The notes beneath the pieces were generated by a model. That model had not been told where the DNA came from and did no database searches. It saw nothing but the letters and a program-made list of their open reading frames with translations. Positions 25,749-35,145 of a stretch of 64,000 nt of DNA are shown here, in pieces (within the stretch, counting starts at the first letter, position 1; each line of letters opens with the position of its first letter). The stretch covers positions 1 through 64,000 of the forward strand of contig JAJFFK010000027.1 in assembly GCA_021776655.1 (NCBI GenBank), given 5' to 3'. Origin of the DNA: Henriciella sp. Its GTDB lineage: Bacteria > Pseudomonadota > Alphaproteobacteria > Caulobacterales > Hyphomonadaceae. Made by a program: the position numbers and the translations under genes.

Positions 25749-26438
25749 TCAGATGAGGCCTTGCGTCTTGAAGCTGGTCACGCCGGAGCGCGCCGCGATC
25801 AGGTGATCGTGGACGGTTATTTCAAGTGGGTTGAGGGCATCCATGATTTCGCGGGTCATATCAATATCTGCGCGGGACGGGGTCGGGTCGCCGCTAGGGT
25901 GATTATGCACAAGAATCAAGGAGCTGGCCGAAAGCTCCAGCGCTCTGCGGGCAATCTCGCGCGGGTAGACCGGAGCATGATCAATTGTGCCCTGACCCAT
26001 CAACTCGTCAGCGATCAGTTGGTTTTTGCGATCCAGAAAGATGACCCGAAATTGCTCACGCGTCTCGTGTTGTAACTGCTCTCGGACATAGGCCAGAAGC
26101 GCGGTCCAGCTTGAAATAATTGGCCGGGTCTGAATAATTTCACGCGCCGCCCGCAGGCCGATCTCGCGGGTCGTTTTGATATAAGCGGCGGTTGTGTCGC
26201 CAATTCCGGGCACCTTGACCAGATCATCTGGCTCAGCTGCGAGAATGGCCGAAAGCGACCCAAACCGGGTCAGCAGAGCCTTGGCAATCGGTTTGACATC
26301 ACGGCGCGGAATGAACGCAAAAAGAAGTGTTTCCAGCAGCTCATAATCCTCAAGTGCATTCGCGCCGCGTTTGATCAATTTCGTGCGCAAACGGTCACGA
26401 TGTCCTTGCCAGTGAAGCTTGGTCGTGTCTGTACTCAC
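25749..26438 (-). CDS. radC: RadC family JAB-domain protein
   Basis: The 229-residue protein has the N-terminal helix-hairpin-helix part (DDLVKVPGIGDTTAAYIK) and the C-terminal JAMM/MPN metalloprotease-like domain with SLILVHNHPSGDPTPSRAD (H-x-H-x-D metal ligands). RadC was once linked to recombinational repair, but its true role is unclear. It starts with GTG at 26438, and this GTGA overlaps the map stop codon, so the two genes are translationally coupled. Confidence 0.9.
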   Translation of the reverse strand: MSTDTTKLHWQGHRDRLRTKLIKRGANALEDYELLETLLFAFIPRRDVKPIAKALLTRFGSLSAILAAEPDDLVKVPGIGDTTAAYIKTTREIGLRAAREIIQTRPIISSWTALLAYVREQLQHETREQFRVIFLDRKNQLIADELMGQGTIDHAPVYPREIARRALELSASSLILVHNHPSGDPTPSRADIDMTREIMDALNPLEITVHDHLIAARSGVTSFKTQGLI

Positions 26439-27262
26439 GCGCTAACCGTATGCGGTGTGTGCAGGCCTTTCGGGGATGTGGAGAAGGTCTCTGCGCCATC
26501 TGCTGTGACCCCAATCGAGTGCTCAAATTGCGCTGAGAGCTGGCGGTCTCGGGTTACGGCGGTCCACCCGTCTTTCAGGACCGCGGCGTCTTTGCGGCCA
26601 ATGTTGAGCATTGGCTCAATCGTGAAGAACATGCCTTCACGCAGAACCGGCCCGGTGCCGGCTTTGGCTGAATGAACGACATTTGGTTCGTCGTGGAACA
26701 GGCGTCCAAGACCATGACCGCAAAAGTCTTCAACCACTGAAAACCGATTGGCACGGGCAATTTCCGAAATCGCCGCGCCGATATCGCCAAAATGCGCGCC
26801 CGGTTTGACCGCCGCGATGCCCGCCATCAGAGCCTCATAAGTGACATCCATCAGGCGTTCAGCTTTGCGTTTTGGTGTGCCAGAGGCGAACATTCGCGAG
26901 TGATCGCCATGCCAGCCATCAATGATGACCGTGACGTCGATATTGGCGATATCACCGTCCTTGAAGGCGCGGTCGCCTGGAATGCCATGGCAGATCACGT
27001 GATTAAGTGAGATGCAGGAGGCGTGGCGATAACCGCGATAGCCTATCGTAGCCGATTGTGCGCCATGATCGAAAACAAATTCGCGGATCAAATCATCAAT
27101 ATGGCCAGTGGTAACGCCCGGCTGCACCTCAGGCACGATCATATCCAGACATTCCGCGACAAGGCGGCCGGCGACACGCATACCTTCGAAGCCTTCTGCA
27201 TCGTGAATGCGAATCTCACCTGTTCGCATTGGCAGAATGATATCTGCTTCGGCTATGTTCAT
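26435..27262 (-). CDS. map: Methionine aminopeptidase, type I
   Basis: The enzyme removes the initiator methionine from nascent proteins. The 275-residue product has all the dinuclear metal ligands in order: IDVTVIIDGWHGDHS (two Asp), FCGHGLGRLFHDEP (His), FFTIEPML (Glu) and SAQFEHSIGV (Glu). A longer frame to 27478 exists, but homology starts at MNIAEADIIL. The ATG at 27262 has AAGG upstream. It is divergent from the next gene and coupled to radC. Confidence 0.93.
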   Translation of the reverse strand: MNIAEADIILPMRTGEIRIHDAEGFEGMRVAGRLVAECLDMIVPEVQPGVTTGHIDDLIREFVFDHGAQSATIGYRGYRHASCISLNHVICHGIPGDRAFKDGDIANIDVTVIIDGWHGDHSRMFASGTPKRKAERLMDVTYEALMAGIAAVKPGAHFGDIGAAISEIARANRFSVVEDFCGHGLGRLFHDEPNVVHSAKAGTGPVLREGMFFTIEPMLNIGRKDAAVLKDGWTAVTRDRQLSAQFEHSIGVTADGAETFSTSPKGLHTPHTVSA

Positions 27263-27438
27263 GGCCAGTTTGCCTTGGTGTTGGGCTGGACTCGCGATGA
27301 TCCAGTCGGTGCTGAAGGGTCTGTGCCTGTATATGGCAGCGTTCTGTACGAAATTCCATACCTGTCGTCGCTGATCCGTAAACGCCTTGGAAACGGGCTT
27401 GTGCGATCTTGCCGAATATCGAACGTGGTGAGGTGATG

Positions 27439-28386
27439 ATGAACGAAGATTTGCATGACATTTTGAGCCGGGTCGCAAGGCTAGGTGAGCTGTCCGAAGC
27501 CGAGGCTCGACGCGTCTTCAGCGATGTTTTCGAGGATGGCTTTGTCAGTCGCGGCGAGGTTGAGGCTCTGTTCTTGATGAATGATACTTTGTCCAATGCA
27601 GATCCGTTTTGGGATGAGCGATTTGTCGCCGCGATAAAGGACTTTTTACTGGCCCAGGAAGCCCCCGAGGGCTGGATTACTGATGAAGAGTCTGATTGGC
27701 TGATTGACCAGATTGAACGACAAGATGGCGCGCCAAACCCGAATGAAATCGAATTGATTCTGACTTTGCTGCGTTACGCGCAATCGGCGCCGAAGAAGCT
27801 GTCCAGATTTGCGCTAACGGCTATTTCTCAGGCGATTAAGACAATCGGCTATGCTGATTCAGTGACAGTCGAGCAAATGCGCCGCGTTTTGTACGCGCCT
27901 GCAGGACAATCAAGCCTATGGGTCAACCAGCTCGAAGCGACTATCTTGTTCGAAACCAATGACGCAGTAGCGTTTGCCAAGAATGATCCGGCGTGGAATG
28001 ACCTGTTCGCGCGTGCGATCGGTAATCATTTGATGGCCCGGGCACATCCCAGTCCAGGTTCCCAGACTGATGCCTTAGCGAGAGAAGCGTGGCTGGCCGA
28101 CACGTCAACCAATCCGGGGCAGCTTCTCAAGGCGATGACGGGCGCTTTTTCTGATGACAGCTGGTTTGAGAAAATTGCATTCAATCCACGCAAAGCACAG
28201 CAAGCGCGCCAGCGTGCGAATGAGGTTGCAATACGCGAAGCTGAAACAGTTACGACTGACGAAAACGCCTGGTTCATGAAGCGTTTGGGCTGGGATCAAA
28301 GCATCAGCCCAGCTGAACGGTCATTGATCGAGTTTTTGAAGATTGAGGCCCCCGGGTTTGCCGATGGTCTCGCTTTGGCTGCGTAG
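27439..28386 (+). CDS. Hypothetical all-helical protein with an internal repeat
   Basis: This 315-residue protein belongs to no family I can name. It is soluble, acidic and helical. Two segments resemble each other: EALFLMNDTLSNADPFWDER with FVAAIKDFLLAQ, and EATILFETNDAVAFAKNDPA with FARAIGNHLMAR. Both share an LF-xxND-(x)n-DPxW-xxxF-xxAI-xxxLxA pattern, so the gene probably arose by internal duplication. A Trp-Phe-Met segment near the C-terminus may be a partial third unit. GAGG precedes the paired ATGs at 27436/27439. Confidence 0.6.
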   Translation: MNEDLHDILSRVARLGELSEAEARRVFSDVFEDGFVSRGEVEALFLMNDTLSNADPFWDERFVAAIKDFLLAQEAPEGWITDEESDWLIDQIERQDGAPNPNEIELILTLLRYAQSAPKKLSRFALTAISQAIKTIGYADSVTVEQMRRVLYAPAGQSSLWVNQLEATILFETNDAVAFAKNDPAWNDLFARAIGNHLMARAHPSPGSQTDALAREAWLADTSTNPGQLLKAMTGAFSDDSWFEKIAFNPRKAQQARQRANEVAIREAETVTTDENAWFMKRLGWDQSISPAERSLIEFLKIEAPGFADGLALAA

Positions 28387-28398
28387 GAAAACAGGCCC

Positions 28399-28848
28399 AT
28401 GTTGTTGATCAATCTGTCTCTTGCCAGCCTTCTTGTTGTGGTGACGTTTTCGGTGCATTTTGCCGGTCTGGTGGGCTTGAGCTGGGTGATGCGGCGCGGC
28501 TATATGCAGCGACCGGACCGGGCTGGCGGGGTGGCGTGGCAGGGCGCGACGATTGTCGCCATGGTGCTCGGTCTGTTTACGCTGCACTCTATCCAAATAT
28601 GGATCTATGCCCTGACTTATATGGCGATTGGCCAGTTCGACGCACTTGAGCCAGCGCTATATTTCGCAACAAGCACGTTCACAACAGTTGGTTTCGGCGA
28701 CATCGTTCTTCCGCCAGAGTGGCGAATGCTGGCGGCGGCAGAATCGATGAACGGGTTCTTGCTAATCGGCTGGTCGACGGCGTTCCTCGTCTCTGTAACA
28801 GCGCGGGTGCGCTTGTTTGAGGCCGAGGTTGAGCGCGGCGAGGGGTAG
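28399..28848 (+). CDS. Two-transmembrane potassium channel subunit
   Basis: This 149-residue inner-membrane protein has hydrophobic helices at the N-terminus and C-terminus and a pore loop with the K+ selectivity filter TTVGFGD in FATSTFTTVGFGDIVLP. This is the ion-channel (Kir/KcsA-like, Ion_trans_2) architecture, so four subunits would form a channel. No cytoplasmic RCK domain is fused. It starts 12 bp after the hypothetical helical protein and is likely cotranscribed. Confidence 0.75.
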   Translation: MLLINLSLASLLVVVTFSVHFAGLVGLSWVMRRGYMQRPDRAGGVAWQGATIVAMVLGLFTLHSIQIWIYALTYMAIGQFDALEPALYFATSTFTTVGFGDIVLPPEWRMLAAAESMNGFLLIGWSTAFLVSVTARVRLFEAEVERGEG

Positions 28849-28972
28849 GGTCACCTGGCGCGCGCTCCAGACTTGCGCTTTTGACTTTGACCACAAGGCA
28901 ATCTCGACAAGCTCAAACAGGCAGCTTAAGCCCGGCTATGATGGAATATGTTGATGGGACGGGCCTGAATAA

Positions 28973-30970
28973 ATGTTTGAAAAAATCCTGATCGCCAATC
29001 GCGGAGAAATTGCTGTTCGGGTGATCAAAACCTGCCGCAAAATGGGCATCCAGACGGTCGTGGTCTATTCGGACGCCGATGCCGGATCAATGGCGGTGGA
29101 GATGGCTGATGAGGCTGTGCATATTGGCGGTTCTCCTGTGGCTGAATCCTACCTGGTGATGGACAAGATCGTTGCGGCAGTGAAGCAGACCGGGGCGCAA
29201 GCTGTGCATCCGGGATTTGGTTTCCTGTCTGAGAATGCCAGCTTTGCCAAGCGGTTAAAAAAAGAGGGTATCGCTTTCATCGGGCCAAACCCGCACGCGA
29301 TTGAGGCGATGGGCGACAAGATCAGTTCCAAAAAACTGGCCGCCGTAGCAGGCGTCACCACCGTGCCGGGACATATGGGGCTGATCACCAGTGCCAAACA
29401 AGCGGTGACCGTTTCGCGCGAGATCGGCTATCCGGTGATGATCAAAGCTTCAGCTGGCGGCGGCGGCAAGGGCATCCGCATTGCCGACAATGACAAGCAA
29501 GTTGAAGAGGGCTTTCCGGCGGTCAAAGCTGAAGCCAAGGCAAGCTTTGGTGATGACCGTATTTTCATCGAGAAATTCATCCTTGAACCGCGCCATATCG
29601 AAATCCAGGTGATGGGCGACAGCCACGGCACTTGCGTCTATCTGTTTGAGCGCGAATGCTCGATCCAGCGGCGCAATCAGAAAGTTCTGGAAGAAGCGCC
29701 GTCGCCGCTGCTTGATGCTGCAACCCGCAAGAAAATGGGCGAACAGGCTGTCGCGCTGGCCAAGGCGGTGGATTATGACAGCGCTGGAACCGTGGAGTTC
29801 GTTGCTTCTGGTAAGGATAAGAGCTTCTACTTTCTGGAAATGAATACCCGTTTGCAGGTTGAGCATCCAGTGACCGAGATGATTACCGGTGTCGACCTGG
29901 TTGAGCAGATGCTGCGTGTCGCGGCGGGCGAAAAGCTGTCGCTCAAGCAGAAGGACCTCAAGATCAATGGCTGGGCAATTGAAAGCCGGGTCTATGCCGA
30001 AGATCCGTACCGCAACTTCCTGCCCTCGATTGGTCGCCTGAAACGATTTCAACCGCCGCCAGAGGGGCCACTCGGCGCGGGCACGGTACGCATGGATAGC
30101 GGCGTGCGTGAGGGCGACGAGATCTCGATGTTCTACGATCCGATGATCGCCAAATTGGTGACGCACGGCGCGACCCGTGATGACGCTTTGGATGTACAGG
30201 CGCTCGCGCTGGACCGGTTCCACATTGAGGGTATTCAGGACAATATTCCGTTCTGCGCAGCGGTGATGGATGAAAAAAGGTTTCGGTCTGGCGATATCAC
30301 CACGGCCTATATCAAGGATCAGTTCCCGGATGGTTTTGCTGGAACTGAGCCCACAGAAGTACAACAGGTTTTACTCACTGTTACTGCAGCTTTCGCGCAT
30401 GGATTATACACACAGCGCGCCGGCCAAATTACCGGTCGAATGGCACCTATGGCGGCGCTGCGCCGCGACTGGGTCTGTATTCTGGGCGATCAGCATATCC
30501 CGTTTGAACTGGAGCTTGGCGACGGCGAGGCAACCATATCAATGCTGGGTAAATCACATTCTCTGGTGACAGACTGGATACCGGGACAGCCTTTGTTTGA
30601 AGGCGTTCTGGACGGAACGCGCTTCGCTGTGAAGCTGGCTGATCGCACTGAAGGCTATGTTGTTCGCCATCGCGGTGTGCGGCTGCGCGCTCTGGTCTGT
30701 TCGCCAGCTGTTGCCGTGTTGCACCAGCGGTTGCCAGAAAAAGAAAAACCCGATCTGTCCAAACTGATCATTTCGCCAATGCCTGGCCTGGTCGTATCGG
30801 TGGATGTGGAAGTTGGTCAAAACGTGCAGGCCGGCGAAGCGGTCTGTATCGTCGAGGCGATGAAGATGCAGAACATTATCCGCGCTGAAGCGACAGGAAT
30901 TGTAAAAGCCGTCAACGTGGCTGGCGGCGATAGTGTTGCTGCGGATGCCATTATGGTAGAGTTCGAATAA
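28973..30970 (+). CDS. pccA: Acetyl/propionyl-CoA carboxylase, biotin-carrying alpha subunit
   Basis: The subunit carboxylates its own biotin for transfer to propionyl-CoA. The 665-residue protein has the biotin carboxylase domain (about 1-450: EKILIANRGEIAVRVIKTC, ATP-grasp SAGGGGKGIRI, EMNTRLQVEHPVTEM), a linker BT domain and a C-terminal biotinyl domain. The biotin Lys lies in VEAMKMQN at about residue 631. The beta subunit is not adjacent. The preference for propionyl-CoA over other acyl-CoAs is inferred from overall resemblance. A second carboxylase alpha subunit for leucine breakdown lies at 47222. Confidence 0.88.
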   Translation: MFEKILIANRGEIAVRVIKTCRKMGIQTVVVYSDADAGSMAVEMADEAVHIGGSPVAESYLVMDKIVAAVKQTGAQAVHPGFGFLSENASFAKRLKKEGIAFIGPNPHAIEAMGDKISSKKLAAVAGVTTVPGHMGLITSAKQAVTVSREIGYPVMIKASAGGGGKGIRIADNDKQVEEGFPAVKAEAKASFGDDRIFIEKFILEPRHIEIQVMGDSHGTCVYLFERECSIQRRNQKVLEEAPSPLLDAATRKKMGEQAVALAKAVDYDSAGTVEFVASGKDKSFYFLEMNTRLQVEHPVTEMITGVDLVEQMLRVAAGEKLSLKQKDLKINGWAIESRVYAEDPYRNFLPSIGRLKRFQPPPEGPLGAGTVRMDSGVREGDEISMFYDPMIAKLVTHGATRDDALDVQALALDRFHIEGIQDNIPFCAAVMDEKRFRSGDITTAYIKDQFPDGFAGTEPTEVQQVLLTVTAAFAHGLYTQRAGQITGRMAPMAALRRDWVCILGDQHIPFELELGDGEATISMLGKSHSLVTDWIPGQPLFEGVLDGTRFAVKLADRTEGYVVRHRGVRLRALVCSPAVAVLHQRLPEKEKPDLSKLIISPMPGLVVSVDVEVGQNVQAGEAVCIVEAMKMQNIIRAEATGIVKAVNVAGGDSVAADAIMVEFE

Positions 30971-30996
30971 ACAGACTCAAGCAGGAGAGTACAATA

Positions 30997-31530
30997 ATGG
31001 GCGACCTATTATTCAATCCAAATGGACGGGTCGCCCGCAATCGATTCTGGCAGGGCATGGTTGTTCTGACCGTCGCCAGCGTGCTCGTTTCTGCTGGGTC
31101 CTGGTTGTTGGTAGAGCCGATTGGATGGCTGGGCGCTCTGCTGATTTTTCCTTATATTTGCGTATATGGAAAGCGCCTTCACGATACTGGGCGAAGCGCA
31201 TGGTGGGTGATAGGTATTTGGTTCGCAGGACTGGTTATTCAGATGGTGCTGTTAGTCGTGTTTCTTTTCTTCATCCTGCCAATTGTGATGACCCCCGACC
31301 AGAAGCAAACCTTTGATGAGATTATGCGATTAGCCGAAGCGGGCGACAGCGCGGAAATGCAAAAGGGGATGGAGTATTTGATCGAGCAGATGAACGATAC
31401 GTTGCAGCGTACAGCGATTGCGCTCACGATCGCGGTGAATGCTATTCTTGGGCTGTTGGTTGGGACGCGCGCTACAATGGCTGTTGAGAACCAATATGGT
31501 CCTGTCCCCGGCGGTGATGTATTTGACTGA
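30997..31530 (+). CDS. DUF805 membrane protein
   Basis: This 177-residue protein has the DUF805 pattern: an N-terminal NPNGRVARNRFWQGM, membrane helices, the conserved KRLHDTGRSAWWV and a C-terminal helix. The function of DUF805 proteins is not established. An AGGAGAG lies upstream of the ATG. It follows pccA by 26 bp, and a second DUF805 gene follows 99 bp later. Confidence 0.8.
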   Translation: MGDLLFNPNGRVARNRFWQGMVVLTVASVLVSAGSWLLVEPIGWLGALLIFPYICVYGKRLHDTGRSAWWVIGIWFAGLVIQMVLLVVFLFFILPIVMTPDQKQTFDEIMRLAEAGDSAEMQKGMEYLIEQMNDTLQRTAIALTIAVNAILGLLVGTRATMAVENQYGPVPGGDVFD

Positions 31531-31629
31531 CGGAACAGTGTATGTCGATAAAAAATTATCGTTTATTGATAAATACCGGCAAGCATGTATAAGCGACGAA
31601 AATAGCTTCTCCCATAAGGATGTCCCGCG

Positions 31630-32460
31630 ATGAGCGATGCTGCGACGACCCCAAATGCACTCGACCCGGCCCGGCCGTGGATCACGGATGAACGCCAGTT
31701 GCCATCTCGGATGAGCTGGATCGGCGCAATGTTCAATCCGGCTGGAACCTCGCCGCAATTGCATTTCACCCGGGTTTGGACAATTTGCTTCTTTCTGCAA
31801 TTATTGTTTGTCGTCGTACCGGTCTTTATGGGCATGGTGATGGGATTGGCAGGCGGCGACGCATCTGCTGTCACAACATTTGGTTTCTATGCGTCGCCAA
31901 TTATCTTCATCGTCACGACACTGATTTCATACGTGAACCATGCGCGTCGCCTGAATGATGCCCGCAAACCGTCAATTCTCGCCATTCTGGTTCTCCTGCC
32001 ATTGATCGCCGGACTAGCCATATCGTTCATGGGGATTGTCGCTAAGTCGGCGGAGTATGACGCGCTTTATGCCGAGCGGGGCGTTTATCTGGAGGATCCA
32101 GACGCGTGGCGTGAAAACAGGCTCGAAGAAAGACGCATAGCACAGGCTGAAGCGATTGTTGCGCGCGAAGCGGCTGAGGCCGAAGGTGAAGACGGCGCTG
32201 AAGGGCAACGTCAGCGCGGCGGCGGTCGAGGTGGGCCTGCGAATAGTGGGCCAAGGGCTGATCAGCCTTTGCCGCCCCAGGTCGAATTTATCTTGAAACC
32301 AAATATTCCGATCATTCAGTTGATCCTGATTATATTCAATACATTTCTAGCTATCTGGAGCCTAATGTGGGTCGCCCGCGTCCCGAATTTTGACAAAGCC
32401 AAACAGGTCGAAGACGAACCTTTTGGTCAGGCTGGACGCGCTATGGGTGCTTTTGATTAA
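31630..32460 (+). CDS. DUF805 membrane protein with a Gly/Arg-rich insert
   Basis: This 276-residue protein shares the DUF805 features of its neighbour ([18 protein letters not shown] at the N-terminus, [15 protein letters not shown] after the second helix). It differs by a long soluble insert before the last helix, which contains a charged Glu/Ala helix and the disordered stretch [14 protein letters not shown]. The insert may be periplasmic or cytoplasmic and has no known counterpart I recall. The gene converges on lipB, and the stop codons overlap by four bases. Confidence 0.75.
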   Translation: MSDAATTPNALDPARPWITDERQLPSRMSWIGAMFNPAGTSPQLHFTRVWTICFFLQLLFVVVPVFMGMVMGLAGGDASAVTTFGFYASPIIFIVTTLISYVNHARRLNDARKPSILAILVLLPLIAGLAISFMGIVAKSAEYDALYAERGVYLEDPDAWRENRLEERRIAQAEAIVAREAAEAEGEDGAEGQRQRGGGRGGPANSGPRADQPLPPQVEFILKPNIPIIQLILIIFNTFLAIWSLMWVARVPNFDKAKQVEDEPFGQAGRAMGAFD

Positions 32461-33152
32461 ACCAGAGGTGCCGCAGGCCGCGTTGAGCGTTCAAACACCG
32501 CTTCAAACGCTTGCTTCAAAGCCTGGTCCGTATCGGCCATATCGACCGGCAGGCCGAGATCAATCAGGCTGGTCACGCCGTATTGGGGATCATCAATCCC
32601 GCATGGCGTGATGCCGGTGAAATGCTCAAGATCAGGATCGACATTCAGACTGATACCGTGAAAACTGACCCAGCGCTTCAAGCGAACGCCGATGGCGGCG
32701 ATCTTGTCTTCGCGCAGCGGCCCGCCTGATCGGGTGCGATCCACCCAAACCCCGACCCGTCCTTTTCGAACATTAGCTTCAACATTAAATGACCACAGCG
32801 CCTCGATGATCCAACGCTCCAGATCGGCCACGAACTTTCGAACGTCCCGGCCGCGCGCAGCAACGTCTAGCATGACATAGGCGACGCGCTGTCCCGGCCC
32901 GTGATAGGTGTATTGGCCGCCGCGCCCAGCATCGAAAACCGGGAACCGGGTGGCGTCATGCAAGTCTTCGATCTTGGCGCTGGTGCCTGAAGTATAGAGC
33001 GGCGGGTGCTCCAACAACCAGACCATTTCAGGGGCATTATCCTTGCGGATGTTACGTGCATACGCCTCCATAGCCTGCTTGGCAGCAAGATAATCGACCG
33101 GCGCTTGGCTAACCGCCCACAGGACTTTGCTCGTCTCAGACATAGACTGCAT
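32457..33152 (-). CDS. lipB: Octanoyl-[ACP]:protein N-octanoyltransferase
   Basis: LipB attaches octanoate from acyl carrier protein to lipoyl domains, the first step of lipoate synthesis. The 231-residue protein has [20 protein letters not shown], the conserved Lys in [17 protein letters not shown] and the catalytic Cys in [12 protein letters not shown]. Either ATG at 33152 or 33143 could be the start. The tRNA-Leu gene lies just upstream on the other strand. Confidence 0.93.
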   Translation of the reverse strand: MQSMSETSKVLWAVSQAPVDYLAAKQAMEAYARNIRKDNAPEMVWLLEHPPLYTSGTSAKIEDLHDATRFPVFDAGRGGQYTYHGPGQRVAYVMLDVAARGRDVRKFVADLERWIIEALWSFNVEANVRKGRVGVWVDRTRSGGPLREDKIAAIGVRLKRWVSFHGISLNVDPDLEHFTGITPCGIDDPQYGVTSLIDLGLPVDMADTDQALKQAFEAVFERSTRPAAPLV

Positions 33153-33217
33153 ATAGCGAAGACTTTTCGCTTCACAATCTGTTCGCTGCCGCTTATATCG
33201 CGCGCTCTACTCGGCGT

Positions 33218-33304
33218 GCGGCCGTGGCGGAATTGGTAGACGCGCAACGTTGAGGTCGTTGTGGGCGCAAGCCCGTGGAAGTTCGAGTCTTCTCGGCCGC
33301 ACCA
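33218..33304 (+). tRNA. tRNA-Leu (anticodon GAG)
   Basis: A full cloverleaf can be drawn. The acceptor GCGGCCG pairs with CGGCCGC (33294-33300). A D-arm with GGAATTGGTAGACGC follows, then an anticodon stem CAACG/CGTTG around the loop TTGAGGT (anticodon GAG), a long variable arm GGGC-GCAA-GCCC typical of class II tRNAs, and a T-arm with GTTCGAGTC. The discriminator is A, and CCA is encoded (33302-33304). The DNA 3' of the gene is a decayed island, which fits its use as an integration site. Confidence 0.95.
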
Positions 33305-33331
33305 TTTAGGTCTGTACATCACTGTTATTAT

Positions 33332-33359
33332 TGAATATATATGAGTTTCCATATATTCA
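33332..33359. repeat. AT-rich hairpin 3' of tRNA-Leu
   Basis: TGAATATAT (33332-33340) and ATATATTCA (33351-33359) are perfect inverted repeats with a 10-bp loop. The hairpin lies 28 bp after the tRNA. It may stop tRNA transcription or mark an old integration boundary. The following bases to 33506 contain no gene I can support. Confidence 0.6.
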
Positions 33360-33506
33360 GCCCCCTGCAAATCCCCCTCTGATTTGGTGATGGAATGTTC
33401 AGCCATGCGATGGCGTGACAAGCATTCCGGCTGACTGTTGAGCTATTGATGCCTAGGTATAGTCGTAACCTTGGGCATCGCGATGCTCTTCAATCTTGGA
33501 GACATT

Positions 33507-33694
33507 ATGATGAGGATACTCTCAAAGCGCCAACTGAAAGAACTGGTTTTGTATTCACCGCAACACATTGCACGGCTGGAAAAGGCAGGCTCGTTCCCCC
33601 AGCGGGTACAGCTGGCCCCAACAGAGTGGGATGGGTAGAAAGTGAAGTACTAGATTGGCTTCAATTCAGGCTGGAAGCCCGCGAGGCTACCTAA
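33507..33694 (+). pseudogene. AlpA-family excisionase-like regulator, frameshifted
   Basis: Starting at ATG 33507 or 33510, the frame reads MRILSKRQLKELVLYSPQHI and ARLEKAGSFPQRVQL. It then leaves the family and stops at TAG 33636. The next frame continues the expected end, GPNRVGWVESEVLDWLQ and FRLEAREAT, to TAA 33694. Together these make one normal AlpA-type helix-turn-helix protein of about 60 residues. A single missing base in the GGCCCC run at 33614-33619 explains the break. AlpA proteins control excision of integrated elements, which fits the position 3' of a tRNA. A sequencing error is the alternative. Confidence 0.75.
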
Positions 33695-33871
33695 CCGACT
33701 CTCCCGAGAGGGAGCTTGGATGGCCGGGCCCGATTAGGCTCGGTCATTCTTTAAACTGCAGACAGTTTCGTAGACGCCAAATTTAACTCCCATCATTCGG
33801 ATCGGGATTAACTTTGGGGGAGTTTACCAAATCATCCTGGGTGCCTTTGGGACAGGATTACGATTTCGAGA

Positions 33872-34816
33872 TTACTCTATTACAACAACGGCGGTTGGCA
33901 CTATGTCCATCATGCTGTAGCGCCCTTGCTTCGAGAGGATTAATATATCGCCACGCTCCACTTTGTCGGTCAGGATGTTTAAGCGCTCATTCTCCCGTTC
34001 TGCATATACACCAAAACCTAATGGTGCAGAGCAGTAGTTCCCGTGGACGTACCCATCACTTTTGATAGCTTCCAGCTTCTCACCTCGAATACCAAGGGAT
34101 GTGGAAACCTTTGCACCTCTAGTGTGAATCCCTCTGAGGTCGGAAATCGAAATTCTAATGACTGCATCTTCCGCTATGCGCAGGCAGTCAAAAGTAAGTT
34201 TTCCATTATCGAAACTACTGATATCAACGTTACGTACAAGTTGTTGGGGGAGGTCTTCAAAATGTACAATGGCACGAGTAGATCTATCCATTTTGCCGGA
34301 AAGTTCAATTTTTTCTAAACTATAGCCTTGATCTACAAGGAATACGCCCTCATCTTCTGGCGTATTAATATTATCTAGATGCGTTGCGGTCTTGCCCCTC
34401 GTATCTTCGATTTTCTTTCGACTGAGTAGGCTTTCTTGGATGAATTGATTCGAAGGCGGACCAACTTCAAAGTAATCATCAAGATCGCCAGCCACACAGA
34501 ATGTTTCATCTGGCAGCGATTGCGCAATCTTTGTTTCCCAGTCAAACGCGGAAACAATTTCATCCTTTGTGACAGTTCTAGCCCCTGGAAATTCTGTGGA
34601 CGAGGCAGCTAATTGAGCGGCAAAATCACCAAATGTTTTAATTTCAATACCACGCGTCAATTGTTCTTCCGTCGTGAGGGTGCAAGAGCACGATTTGTAT
34701 AAACTTAAGCACTCTCCGACCGATAGATAGAAATCTTGATGGCTAACATCGGACAATTGCCCGCAAGCGACCAGCCAAGCTCCGCATGTAGCTGAGCCAA
34801 TAAGTTTTCGGTACAT
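33872..34816 (-). CDS. Hypothetical lipoprotein on the tRNA-Leu island
   Basis: This 314-residue protein begins with a lipoprotein-like signal (KLIGSATCGAWLVACGQLS, lipobox VAC). The mature part has Cys residues early on (GECLSLYKSCSCTL) and a beta-rich C-terminal region ending NILTDKVERGDILILSKQGR. I recognise no family. Its codon and base use is AT-richer than the flanking core genes, like the 0-1 kb nuclease, which suggests horizontal origin. It probably has its own promoter in the AT-rich gap to 34890. Confidence 0.6.
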   Translation of the reverse strand: MYRKLIGSATCGAWLVACGQLSDVSHQDFYLSVGECLSLYKSCSCTLTTEEQLTRGIEIKTFGDFAAQLAASSTEFPGARTVTKDEIVSAFDWETKIAQSLPDETFCVAGDLDDYFEVGPPSNQFIQESLLSRKKIEDTRGKTATHLDNINTPEDEGVFLVDQGYSLEKIELSGKMDRSTRAIVHFEDLPQQLVRNVDISSFDNGKLTFDCLRIAEDAVIRISISDLRGIHTRGAKVSTSLGIRGEKLEAIKSDGYVHGNYCSAPLGFGVYAERENERLNILTDKVERGDILILSKQGRYSMMDIVPTAVVVIE

Positions 34817-34890
34817 TCCCCACCCCTCTCGAATGTGTCGTCTTCCTTATATCATACTGTTTTGGTAGATATATGTTCCGTACCCATTTG

Positions 34891-35145
34891 TTAGGATGCT
34901 CTGATCGACAGCTCAGACGTCAGTGGCTCTGTCGCCCGATTCGCCTCCACCACAAAGAACCGATACCGGCTTCCCTTGTCAGATTTGTATTCCAACCCAT
35001 ACAGCGCATCCGGTTTCAGCGCTTTCGTCACCTTGCGCTTTGTCGCTGGGTCAACAATCTCAACCGGATAGGACAGCACCGTCTCAGCCCGTTCCAAAAT
35101 ATCGGCCTGTGGAATAAACCCTAGATCAACCCGCCCGCTCACCAA
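34891..35145 (-). pseudogene. Fragment of a replication-relaxation (Replic_Relax) protein
   Basis: The 84-codon frame contains KALKPDALYGLEYKSDKGSR followed by YRFFVVEANRATEPL. This resembles the conserved core of Replic_Relax-type plasmid replication/mobilisation proteins (P-D-x-LFGIEY ... YRFFxxExDR). It lacks an N-terminal helix-turn-helix region and ends abruptly, with TGA just upstream in the same frame, so it is an internal fragment, not a gene. It supports a plasmid or integrative element origin for this stretch. Confidence 0.55.

Noticed and set aside
32867-33421. 184-codon minus-strand ORF spanning the tRNA-Leu gene
   Set aside because: Its GREDSNFHGLAPTTTST-like reading is the well-known artefact of translating a tRNA-Leu gene, and it overlaps lipB in another frame.
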